Shown here: one piece after another, positions 1-6,686 of the stretch
How positions within the stretch are numbered: position 1 is the first letter of the stretch
How the letters are laid out: each line of letters starts with the position of its first letter
Source: Pseudomonadota bacterium
GTDB lineage: Bacteria; Pseudomonadota; Gammaproteobacteria; Burkholderiales; JABEVD01
NCBI GenBank assembly: GCA_021811205.1
Contig: JAJZPK010000013.1
Location: 1 to 21,964 of the forward strand
Reading direction: 5' to 3'
Length of the DNA stretch: 21,964 nt
Program-made: the position numbers and the translations under genes
The notes under the pieces: generated by a model
Seen by the model: only the letters and a program-made list of their open reading frames with translations
Told to the model about the DNA's origin: nothing
Databases searched by the model: none

Positions 1-672
1 AGAATGGATCAGCACGCCGTCGCTGACTTCGATCGCCACCTTGGCGAGATATTCGTGCGAGCGGTGCATGGGGTTCCTGGTCTGGAAGGCTGCAACCCTG
101 CTCCATCCCATCGATTCGAAAAGCGCGCGCGTCTCCTTGGGAGACATGAAAAGGGATCCGTACTTTTCGGGAAAACCGCCTTGGGAGAGTACCTTGACCG
201 GGCCGGCGAGATTCACGTCCCCCTGTTCCATGACCATCTTGACGCCTGGATGTTCGATATCGGTCGTACCGAAGACGGTCGCGCACTCGTGCGCCTTGTC
301 TATCTCGTATTTTTCGGTGACGGTCAGGATCGCGAGAACTTCATCTTCCTCGGGGTCGACCAGCGCAATTTCTTCCCCTGTTTTGATGGAAGAAGCGGCC
401 TCCTTGCTGACGGAAAGGGTGATGGGTATGGGCCAGAACAGTCCGCTCGACATCTTCATGCCGTCGCATACGCCGGCCCAGTCGGCATGGCTCATGAAGC
501 CGTCCAGCGGCGTAAACCCGCCTATGCCGAGCATGATGAGATCGCCCTTCTCGCGCGAACTGACCTTGAGGCTGGGCAGCCGTGCCGCCCGCACCCTTTC
601 TGCTGCCAGAGAATCCCCTTCGAGAAGCAAGGGTTTGAGAGAACCCCCGCCGTGCGGATTGACCAATGCCAT
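1..672 (-). CDS. sat: Sulfate adenylyltransferase (ATP sulfurylase), C-terminal part cut off by window edge
   Basis: Seen: an open frame of 224 codons runs from the ATG at 672 to base 1 with no stop, so the 3' part of the gene lies outside the window. A good ribosome site (GGGAGGT) sits 7 bases before the ATG. The N-terminal PUA-like part contains [13 protein letters not shown], and near the edge comes [13 protein letters not shown], the nucleotide-binding QxRNPxHxxH signature of homo-oligomeric ATP sulfurylase. Known: the enzyme interconverts ATP plus sulfate with APS plus pyrophosphate in the cytoplasm. It serves sulfate assimilation, or runs in reverse in sulfur-oxidising bacteria that also have APS reductase. 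Inference: this single-subunit Sat, unlike CysDN, hints at a sulfur-oxidising or lithotrophic lineage, but apr/dsr neighbours would have to lie beyond the edge. The likely promoter upstream holds a G9 tract. Confidence 0.95.
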   Translation of the reverse strand, partial: MALVNPHGGGSLKPLLLEGDSLAAERVRAARLPSLKVSSREKGDLIMLGIGGFTPLDGFMSHADWAGVCDGMKMSSGLFWPIPITLSVSKEAASSIKTGEEIALVDPEEDEVLAILTVTEKYEIDKAHECATVFGTTDIEHPGVKMVMEQGDVNLAGPVKVLSQGGFPEKYGSLFMSPKETRALFESMGWSRVAAFQTRNPMHRSHEYLAKVAIEVSDGVLIHS

Positions 673-746
673 CCCAACCTCCCAGCTCACGCGATGTATT
701 TAATGCTGGCACATGGAAGTAAATACCGCGATAACCCATAATGGTT

Positions 747-778
747 ATTATCACCCCCCCCCTATGGTTATAGATCAA
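747..778 (-). promoter_or_regulatory. Likely sat promoter with a poly-G tract in the spacer
   Basis: On the minus strand a -35-like TTGATC (778-773) and a -10-like GATAAT (752-747) are separated by 20 bases. That spacer includes nine consecutive G (C9 on the plus strand, 754-762). An inverted repeat ATAACC-N6-GGTTAT (731-748) overlaps the -10 and the probable transcription start. The 20-base spacing is longer than the usual 17, and losing three G would give the optimum. No start site has been measured, so this is a motif-level call. Confidence 0.45.
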
Positions 779-1659
779 GAGCGGATTGCTTCAAGACGCA
801 ACATGGAAATCGTAACACCGCAAAGAACGAGGAATCCGCCAGCCAGCTGGGCCGAGGTCGGGGATGCGCCAATGAATCCTTCGATCAGCATGGCGAAAAC
901 GGGAACGAGGTTGAGAAAGATGGCCGTCCTGCCCGCCCCGAGCCGCATGATGCCCATGCTCCAGAAAAGGTAGGCAAGCACGGTGCCGCCCAAGGCCATG
1001 ATCGCGAGCGCCGTTGCCGCCCTGGCTCCCGGCTCGGAAAAATGCGCACCGCTTCCCAAAGCCACGGCGAAGAGCACGAAAGCCCCGGCCGTCATGACGA
1101 GGGAGGTGTTGCCCAATGCAGAGCCTGCCGGCATGTATTTTTTCCCGAGCACATTGTAGAGCGCCCAGAAGAAGTTCGCGCCCAGCATCAGCCAGTCACC
1201 CGCAGACACGCTGAAGGTTGCAAAGTTGCCTTTCGTGACCACGACCAATACGCCGGCGAGCGCAACCGGAATCGCCGCGAGATGGCGAAAGGTCGGTTTC
1301 TCCCCCAGCACCATCGAGGCGATCAGGGTAGTGAGCAGGGGATTGGTCGCCATGATGAGCGCGCCGTTGGCAGCCGATGTCGTCCTGAGCGCATAGAAAA
1401 AGAACAGATTGAACGCGGCAATGCCCACCGTGCCGAGCAGCAGGTAAATCCCGGCATGCCTGCGAAGCATCCCTGCAAGATCCTCCTTTTTCAGCCATGC
1501 AAGGGCGATCATCACGGCCGCACCCAGAATGAAGCGCGAGGAGGCTGCCCAAAGCGGCGGAAGATCCGCGAGAACGGGGCCGGCCAGAACGAAGTTTGCT
1601 CCCCAGAAAAAAGCTGCGGTTGCGACGAGAAAATAGGTTGTCCCCATGGATTGCACCAT
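775..1659 (-). CDS. EamA/DMT-superfamily inner-membrane transporter
   Basis: A 294-residue, very hydrophobic protein with about ten membrane segments arranged as two similar halves, the usual layout of EamA (DMT, RhaT/YdcZ-like) transporters. The first half opens with ATAAFFWGANFVLAGPVL and contains the typical segment ALRTTSAANGALIMATNPLL followed by LGEKP. The second half contains GDWLMLGANFFWALYNVLGKKY. Known: such carriers export amino acids, amino-acid-like compounds or other small metabolites; the substrate cannot be read from sequence. The ATG at 1659 has no clear ribosome site, and an ATG at 1647 (MGTTYF) is an alternative. It is divergent from a GcvA-type LysR gene 86 bases away, the common pattern in which the regulator controls the transporter. 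Confidence 0.88.
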   Translation of the reverse strand: MVQSMGTTYFLVATAAFFWGANFVLAGPVLADLPPLWAASSRFILGAAVMIALAWLKKEDLAGMLRRHAGIYLLLGTVGIAAFNLFFFYALRTTSAANGALIMATNPLLTTLIASMVLGEKPTFRHLAAIPVALAGVLVVVTKGNFATFSVSAGDWLMLGANFFWALYNVLGKKYMPAGSALGNTSLVMTAGAFVLFAVALGSGAHFSEPGARAATALAIMALGGTVLAYLFWSMGIMRLGAGRTAIFLNLVPVFAMLIEGFIGASPTSAQLAGGFLVLCGVTISMLRLEAIRS

Positions 1660-1660
1660 T

Positions 1661-1687
1661 TAGAATAATTTGACAGGATCGATTCTA
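1661..1687. promoter_or_regulatory. Inverted repeat in the EamA-LysR divergent region; putative LysR operator
   Basis: TAGAAT (1661-1666) and ATTCTA (1682-1687) are perfect inverted copies 15 bases apart. A consensus -35 TTGACA (1670-1675) lies between them, facing the LysR gene; its -10 is poor (CTGAAT, 1693-1698). The position directly before the EamA start and over the LysR promoter suits a shared operator. Binding is inferred only. Confidence 0.4.
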
Positions 1688-1732
1688 TAGGCCTGAATGT
1701 GGCCGTACAAGCAATGTTTTTTTCTGCAATGG

Positions 1733-1747
1733 ATTAGAAAAACTAAT
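1733..1747. promoter_or_regulatory. T-N11-A palindrome over the LysR start codon
   Basis: ATTAG-AAAAA-CTAAT is a perfect 5-bp inverted repeat of the T-N11-A type favoured by LysR regulators. It overlaps the first two bases of the LysR ATG (1746-1748), a position suited to autorepression. The region lacks a clear Shine-Dalgarno. Short AT-rich repeats also occur by chance. Confidence 0.35.
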
Positions 1748-2639
1748 GCCAAGAAAACTCCCTTCTCTCAATGCGCTGAGAGCATTCGAAGCCGCCGCCC
1801 GCCGCCTCTCCTTCGTGCATGCAGCAGACGAACTCTGCGTCACTCCGGCCGCAATCAGCCAGCAGATCAAGCTCCTGGAAGACCATCTCGGCACCCCCCT
1901 GTTCAGGCGGGGAAAGACCCTGCGCTTGAGCGATGCGGCAGTCGGCATGCTTCCGCTCGTCTCGGAAGCCTTCGACCGGCTCGAACAGGCCGTGAAGAAA
2001 GCGAACAGGCAAGGCGGAGTGCTCGTCGTTTCTGTCCCGCCCGCATTCGCGGCGCGCTGGCTGATCCCGAGGCTCGAGGATTTCAATTCCCGCTCCCCCG
2101 GCATCGAGCTGCGCCTGCTCGCGACGAGGCGGCTGGTGGATTTCGGGATGGAGGACGTGGATGCGGCGATCCGATTCGGAAAGGGAGAATATCCCGGGCT
2201 GATAGCCGACCGCATCACCGAAGAGCGCATCGTCCCCGTCGCCTCTCCCCGGCTTGCATCCTCAATCGGGAATGTATCCGATCTTGCGGCATGCGCCCTG
2301 CTGGAAGACGAGTGGCATACCTCGAATGGCGTCTTTCCGGACTGGAAGACATGGCTCGCCTCGATCGGCTGGAATGCCCATTCGGAGCTGAAAATCAGGC
2401 GATTCAGCGATTCTGGACTGACTATACAGGCTGCAATTTCAGGCATGGGGGTTGCGCTCGCCTGGCAAAGCCTGGTCGAGGAAGACCTGAAATCGGGGCG
2501 GCTCGTGAAGCTGCCGGAAGGCTCAATGCCTTCCGAGCTCTGCTACCATCTCGTCATGCCCGAAAGCCGCTCCCATTCCGAGGAAGTGCGGCTTTTCAGG
2601 GCTTGGCTGCTCGATCAGGCGGGTCAGGGGAAAGGGTGA
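1746..2639 (+). CDS. LysR-family transcriptional regulator, GcvA type
   Basis: A 297-residue protein of normal LysR length. Residues about 3-62 form the winged helix-turn-helix: PSLNALRAFEAAARRLSF, then HAADELCVTPAAISQQIKLL and LGTPLFRR, a close match to the GcvA/AmpR branch. Residues about 90-295 are the periplasmic-binding-like co-inducer domain, including PPAFAARWLIPRL and VDAAIRFGKGEYPGL, which are typical of GcvA-like proteins. It lies divergent to the EamA transporter and probably controls it and itself through the palindromes between the two genes. Its last 16 bases overlap the end of the convergent 108-residue gene. The ligand is unknown. Confidence 0.9.
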   Translation: MPRKLPSLNALRAFEAAARRLSFVHAADELCVTPAAISQQIKLLEDHLGTPLFRRGKTLRLSDAAVGMLPLVSEAFDRLEQAVKKANRQGGVLVVSVPPAFAARWLIPRLEDFNSRSPGIELRLLATRRLVDFGMEDVDAAIRFGKGEYPGLIADRITEERIVPVASPRLASSIGNVSDLAACALLEDEWHTSNGVFPDWKTWLASIGWNAHSELKIRRFSDSGLTIQAAISGMGVALAWQSLVEEDLKSGRLVKLPEGSMPSELCYHLVMPESRSHSEEVRLFRAWLLDQAGQGKG

Positions 2640-2950
2640 AGCTCGTATTCGACCGATCTTGCCCAAGTTCCCTTTGCCCGCTCTCTGCACGCTTCCCTGT
2701 AATAGGATGCGACCGCCTCTCTGAACGCGGCCGGATCGAGCGGGCCGCCGTAGTTGGTTGGGTTTGAGATCTCGAGGCGATTGGTATCGCACGGGGCGCC
2801 CCGAGGCTGCATGATCCTGGCCGAAAGCCCCCTGTTCATGAGGCCGTTTTCCTCCAGGTCGAAATCGATGATGGAGACGACATGATCGTCCTCGCTCCAT
2901 TCGTAATCCTGGACGTCCAGTTCGATCGACCTGAATATCACCCTGATCAT
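2624..2950 (-). CDS. Conserved-looking unknown protein translationally coupled to fumC
   Basis: A 108-residue soluble protein that I do not recognise. It begins MIRVIFRSIELDVQDYEWSE and is rich in acidic residues in its first half. A middle part contains NPTNYGGPLDPAAFREAVASYYREACRERA, split here as NPTNYGG then DPAAFREAVASYYREA. No signal peptide, membrane segment or metal-binding cluster is visible. Its ATG (2950) overlaps the fumC stop in an ATGA junction, so it is almost certainly translated with fumC. Its 3' end overlaps the convergent LysR gene by 16 bases. The coupling is the main evidence that it is real. Confidence 0.7.
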   Translation of the reverse strand: MIRVIFRSIELDVQDYEWSEDDHVVSIIDFDLEENGLMNRGLSARIMQPRGAPCDTNRLEISNPTNYGGPLDPAAFREAVASYYREACRERAKGTWARSVEYELHPFP

Positions 2951-4332
2951 CCTGGCACCGTCATCGATTTCAGGTCGAGCGCAGCTTCCAGCTTCTCCTG
3001 AGGAACGAGCCCGGCAGCCGCCTCCTTCAGCGCCAGCCCTTCGCGCGCCGCCCTTTTCACGAGCCGGGCAGCCTCATCGTAACCGATGAGCGGCGCGAGG
3101 CGGGTTGCCATCATGCGCGATTTGGCAGCGAGCGCAGCGCAGCGCTGTTCGTCGACATCGAGCCCTGAAAGAAGTTTTTCTCGAAGCAGGCGGGCCGATT
3201 CGGCAATCAGCCTGGAAGACTCGATCACCGCATCCCCGACGAGCGGCATGGCGACGTTGAGCTCGAGAATCGATCCCACTCCGCCGAAATCGGAAAAAGA
3301 AACGGCGAGATCGTTCGCAACCACCCTGATCGACATCTGAACGACCGCCTCGGAAGCCACCGGGTTCACCTTTCCGGGCATGATCGATGATCCGGGCTGG
3401 ATTTCGGGAAGAACGAGCTCTCCGAGACCGCAATCCGGCCCGCTTGCCATCAGCCTGATGTCGTTCGCGATCTTGGAAAAGCTGACCGATACTGTCCTCA
3501 GCGCCCCGGAAAAATGCAGGAGCGCATCCTTGGCGCCCTGGGCTTCGAAATGATTCTCCGCCTCAAGAAAAGGCATTCCGCAAGACGCAGAAAGGCTGGC
3601 CGCAACCCTTTTTCCGAATTCGGCATGGGTATTGATCCCCGTCCCTACCGCGCTTCCGCCTATGGCGAGGAATTTCAGCCCTTCCATGGCATTTGCTATC
3701 CTGCTCCTTCCCAGAGACACCTGTTCGGCGAATCCGGAAAAGACCTGGCCCATCGTGACCGGCGTCGCGTCCATGAGGTGCGTCCTGCCTATCTTCGTGA
3801 CGCCGCGCCAGAGGTCCGCCTTCTCCAGGAGGCATTCCTTCAGCCGTCCGAGTTCGGCCAGGACATTCGATCTCGCGAATATCGAAACTGCAACATGCAG
3901 CGCCGAAGGGAAGACGTCGTTGCTGGACTGCCCCATGTTGACATGGTCGTTGGGATGGACGGGGTGCCTCGCACCTCTCGACGAGCCAAGCATTTCGTTC
4001 GCCCTGTTCGCGATCACTTCGTTGACGTTCATGTTGGTGCTGGTTCCGGAACCGGCCTGGAAGAGATCGAGAGGAAAATGCGCATCATGCTTACCTGACG
4101 CGACTTCTCCCGCCGCCTCCATGATCGCGAAAGCGAGCTTCGGATCGAGCTTTCCCAGGTCGCGGTTGGCTTCGGCGCAGGCTTGCTTGAGAAGCCCGAG
4201 CGAATGGACGATCTCGATCGGCACCATGCGCCCGCTTCGTCCGAAATTGAGCCTTGCCCGTTCAGTACCCGCCCCCCAGAGCGCCCATTCCTGCAAATCG
4301 ACAGAACCCAACGAATCGGATTCTTGCCTCAT
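2947..4332 (-). CDS. fumC: Class II fumarate hydratase
   Basis: A 461-residue protein, the normal length for the oxygen-stable class II fumarase that converts fumarate to malate in the citric acid cycle (cytoplasmic tetramer). Signatures: GSGTSTNMNVNEVIANRA (residues 94-111), GQSSNDVFPSALHVA (134-148), GRTHLMDATPVTMGQ with the active-site histidine at 185, and the superfamily loop GSSIMPGKVNP (314-324). GRTHLMDATP separates it from aspartase, which has Gln in place of the His. The frame stays open upstream to 4554, but the ATG at 4332 gives the family N-terminus, and it overlaps the stop of a 33-codon micro-ORF in an ATGA junction. It is also ATGA-coupled to the downstream 108-residue gene, making a three-cistron operon. 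Confidence 0.95.
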   Translation of the reverse strand: MRQESDSLGSVDLQEWALWGAGTERARLNFGRSGRMVPIEIVHSLGLLKQACAEANRDLGKLDPKLAFAIMEAAGEVASGKHDAHFPLDLFQAGSGTSTNMNVNEVIANRANEMLGSSRGARHPVHPNDHVNMGQSSNDVFPSALHVAVSIFARSNVLAELGRLKECLLEKADLWRGVTKIGRTHLMDATPVTMGQVFSGFAEQVSLGRSRIANAMEGLKFLAIGGSAVGTGINTHAEFGKRVAASLSASCGMPFLEAENHFEAQGAKDALLHFSGALRTVSVSFSKIANDIRLMASGPDCGLGELVLPEIQPGSSIMPGKVNPVASEAVVQMSIRVVANDLAVSFSDFGGVGSILELNVAMPLVGDAVIESSRLIAESARLLREKLLSGLDVDEQRCAALAAKSRMMATRLAPLIGYDEAARLVKRAAREGLALKEAAAGLVPQEKLEAALDLKSMTVPG

Positions 4333-4430
4333 CCGGCTTCCCTCGGAAAACAGAATCCCTGAAAGGGGATGAAGAGGAGGATGGCCATGAAGGTCCATAT
4401 GCTGCGCAACGTGTCTGTAGAGGCTTCCAT
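4329..4430 (-). CDS. 33-residue membrane-like micro-ORF coupled to fumC
   Basis: Seen: an ATG at 4430 follows a near-ideal ribosome site (GGAGG, 4-5 bases upstream) and opens a 33-codon frame. Its TGA overlaps the fumC ATG as ATGA. The product starts MEASTDTLRSIWTFMAILLF and then has a short hydrophobic stretch ending in ...FCFPREAG, compatible with one membrane helix. A strong promoter (TTGAGT-16-TATTAT) would start the message about 22 bases before this ATG, so it would be the first cistron. Inference: either a small membrane protein or a translated leader setting fumC expression through translational coupling. I know of no family for it, and it shares a frame with nothing recognisable. Confidence 0.5.
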   Translation of the reverse strand: MEASTDTLRSIWTFMAILLFIPFQGFCFPREAG

Positions 4431-4459
4431 TTTCCCTCCATTCAAGCGTTGATGATCCA

Positions 4460-4487
4460 ATAATAGGACCTATTCCCAATAACTCAA
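4460..4487 (-). promoter_or_regulatory. Promoter of the micro-ORF-fumC operon with overlapping palindrome
   Basis: Minus strand: -35 TTGAGT (4487-4482), 16-base spacer, -10 TATTAT (4465-4460), giving a start near 4453. A perfect palindrome AATAGG-A-CCTATT (4462-4474) covers the -10 and half of the spacer, where a bound repressor would block polymerase. The regulator is unknown. Confidence 0.5.
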
Positions 4488-4544
4488 GAACTATGAAAGG
4501 AGCGGATTTGCGTGTACCATGCCAGATACGGAAAAGAACCCGCC

Positions 4545-5468
4545 ATGCCCTCAATCCTGCTGATCAAGACCTCTTCGATGGGGGATGTCATCCACAATCT
4601 TCCTGTGGCAAGCGACATCGCCAGACATGTTCCGGGAGCCGAAATCGACTGGGTGGTCGAAGAAAATTTCGCAGACATCCCCGCCATGCATCCTGGCATC
4701 CGGCGCGTCTTTCCGGTTGCGATCAGGCGCTGGAGAAAGTCCATTTTCTCTTCAGGCACGAGGGAAGAATTTTCCCGATTCAGAAAAAGCCTCGAAGGCG
4801 AAAAATACGATTTCGTCATCGACACGCAGGGCCTCTTCAAGAGCGCAATCCTGACCCGCCTCGCGCAAGGGGTTCGCTGCGGATTCGACAGGAAAAGCGC
4901 GCGGGAACCCATCGCCTCGCTCTTCTACGACGAATGCAGGTTCGTGGCGAAGAATCTCCATGCAGTGGAACGGAACAGGATGCTGGCTGCCGCATCTCTC
5001 GGCTACGAAATGGAAGGGGAGCCCGATTACGGCATCCGGACCGAAGCCGAGCATGGGAATTATGCCGTGCTGCTCCATGCGACGAGCCGCGCGGAAAAAC
5101 TCTGGGAAGAATCGAACTGGGTCGAACTCGGAAACAAGCTCGGCATGCAGGTTTATCTTCCCTGGGGAAGCCTTGAGGAAAAATCGAGAAGCGAGCGGCT
5201 TGCCTCGAAAATACCGGGCTCCATCGTCCCTCCGAAGCTATCACTCAGGGACGCCGCAAGGCTCATCTCCGGAGCCCAGGTCGTTTTCGGCGTCGACACC
5301 GGGCTATCGCATCTCGCCGCAGCCCTCAAGACTCCCGTGATCGGCATCTACTGCTCGACCGACCCCGGCCTCACCGGCATACTGACACAGGGAAAAGGAA
5401 TCAATCTCGGCGGAAAGGATGGCCCCCCCAGCGTCGTGGAAGCGCTCTGTGCCTGGAGCGGCCTTTGA
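4545..5468 (+). CDS. waaC: ADP-heptose:LPS heptosyltransferase I
   Basis: A 307-residue glycosyltransferase family 9 (GT-B fold) protein. It adds the first L-glycero-D-manno-heptose to Kdo of the LPS inner core at the cytoplasmic face of the inner membrane. Seen: the N-terminus MPSILLIKTSSMGDVIHNLP is the WaaC signature, DFVIDTQGLFKSA matches the family, and the C-terminal donor-site region holds VFGVDTGLSHLAAALKTPVIGIYC, given here as FGVDTGLSHLAAALKTPV. Start choice: the ATG at 4545 fits the family N-terminus, but a GTG at 4512 has a better ribosome site (AAAGGAG, 9 bases before) and would add 11 residues. It overlaps waaA by 4 bases, so the two are translationally coupled, the usual betaproteobacterial pairing. 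Confidence 0.93.
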   Translation: MPSILLIKTSSMGDVIHNLPVASDIARHVPGAEIDWVVEENFADIPAMHPGIRRVFPVAIRRWRKSIFSSGTREEFSRFRKSLEGEKYDFVIDTQGLFKSAILTRLAQGVRCGFDRKSAREPIASLFYDECRFVAKNLHAVERNRMLAAASLGYEMEGEPDYGIRTEAEHGNYAVLLHATSRAEKLWEESNWVELGNKLGMQVYLPWGSLEEKSRSERLASKIPGSIVPPKLSLRDAARLISGAQVVFGVDTGLSHLAAALKTPVIGIYCSTDPGLTGILTQGKGINLGGKDGPPSVVEALCAWSGL

Positions 5469-6685
5469 ACCGCTTCCTCTACAATCTCCTCCTCTGGGCA
5501 ATTTTTCCGCTCGTCATTTTCAGGCTCGTCAATCGGGGAAGGAAACAGAAAGCCTATCTTTCCCATGTACGCGAGCGCTTCGGCCATTACGACTTCGCAC
5601 TCGAAGGAAAAGTCGTCTGGCTGCACGCCGTCTCGGTGGGGGAAATGAGGGCCGCAGCCCCGCTTGTCGAAAAGCTGATCGCTAAGGGCGATGTTGCTCT
5701 TCTGATCACCTGCATGACGCCTACGGGAAGGGAAACGGGAGAGAAGCTCTACGGAGAAAAGGCCAGGATCTGCTATCTCCCCTACGATTATCCCTTCGCA
5801 ATGAAGCGCTTCCTCAACCGTTTCAGGCCAAGCGCGGGCCTCTTGATGGAAACGGAACTCTGGTTCAACCTGATCCGTATCTGCAAAGAGAAGAGCATTC
5901 CGCTTTTCCTCGTCAACGCGAGGCTCTCGGAAAAGTCGCTCAAAAGCTATCTGAGGTTCGAGAAGCTCGCCAGATGCGCGTTATCCGACCTCTCGGGAAT
6001 CGCCGCCCAGACGGAACAGGACGCGCAAAGGCTGACCCGTCTAGGCGCGAAGCGCATTCTGGTGTGCGGAAACCTGAAATTCGATGTTTTTCCGCCGCAA
6101 GACATTCCCGACTTCAGGGCGTTTTTCGATGAGCGGCCGGTTTTTCTCGCCGCGAGCACCCGTGAAGGGGAGGAGGAGATCATCCTGGATGCCTTCGGAA
6201 AACGCGACGACATTCTTCTCGTCATCGTTCCCCGCCATCCGCAGCGCTTTGTCGAGGTCGAAAAGCGCCTCAAGGCGAAAAGCCTCGATTACGTGAAGCG
6301 GAGCGAAAACAGGAAGGTATCAAGCGGCACAAGCGTCTTTCTCGGAGACAGCCTCGGGGAAATGCATGCCTATTACAGGGCCTGCGACTGCGCCTACATC
6401 GGCGGATCCCTCCTGCCTTTCGGCGGGCAGAACCTGATCGAGGCCTCGTCCATGGGCAAACCCGTATTCCTTGGGCCGCATACCTACAATTTCGAGGAAG
6501 CCTCGCAGCTTGCCCTGGAAGCCGGCGCAGCGATCAGGGTAAAGGATGCACAAGAGCTGGCGCTTGAAGTCCGCAAGCTCCTGAATGAACCTGAAAGGCT
6601 GGAAAAAATGGGAAAAGCGGGGCTCCTGTTCGCAGCGGAAAATCGCGGCGCTGCGGACAGGATTCTGGATCTCGTCGAGATCTGA
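5465..6685 (+). CDS. waaA: 3-deoxy-D-manno-octulosonic acid (Kdo) transferase
   Basis: A 406-residue enzyme that transfers Kdo from CMP-Kdo to lipid IVA, ahead of the WaaC step. Residues 1-22 form a hydrophobic N-terminal anchor (NRFLYNLLLWAIFPLVIFRL). Next comes WLHAVSVGEMRAA, whose Glu at residue 60 is the catalytic base known for WaaA, then LLMETELWFNL, the SLLPFGGQNLIEASSMGKPV donor-site region and GPHTYNFEEAS. The start is a TTG at 5465 inside the waaC stop region (TTGA overlap), with GGAG 6 bases upstream. The next ATG would remove the anchor, which supports TTG. The gene ends 1 base before the convergent cphA stop, with no terminator visible. Confidence 0.94.
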   Translation: MNRFLYNLLLWAIFPLVIFRLVNRGRKQKAYLSHVRERFGHYDFALEGKVVWLHAVSVGEMRAAAPLVEKLIAKGDVALLITCMTPTGRETGEKLYGEKARICYLPYDYPFAMKRFLNRFRPSAGLLMETELWFNLIRICKEKSIPLFLVNARLSEKSLKSYLRFEKLARCALSDLSGIAAQTEQDAQRLTRLGAKRILVCGNLKFDVFPPQDIPDFRAFFDERPVFLAASTREGEEEIILDAFGKRDDILLVIVPRHPQRFVEVEKRLKAKSLDYVKRSENRKVSSGTSVFLGDSLGEMHAYYRACDCAYIGGSLLPFGGQNLIEASSMGKPVFLGPHTYNFEEASQLALEAGAAIRVKDAQELALEVRKLLNEPERLEKMGKAGLLFAAENRGAADRILDLVEI

Positions 6686-6686
6686 T

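Noticed and set aside
1..741. Long plus-strand open frames opposite sat
   Set aside because: Their products resemble nothing, while the minus strand encodes clear ATP sulfurylase motifs.
4493..5176. Plus-strand 227-codon frame starting at the ATG before waaC
   Set aside because: It overlaps waaC in another frame, is rich in Arg and shows no family features.
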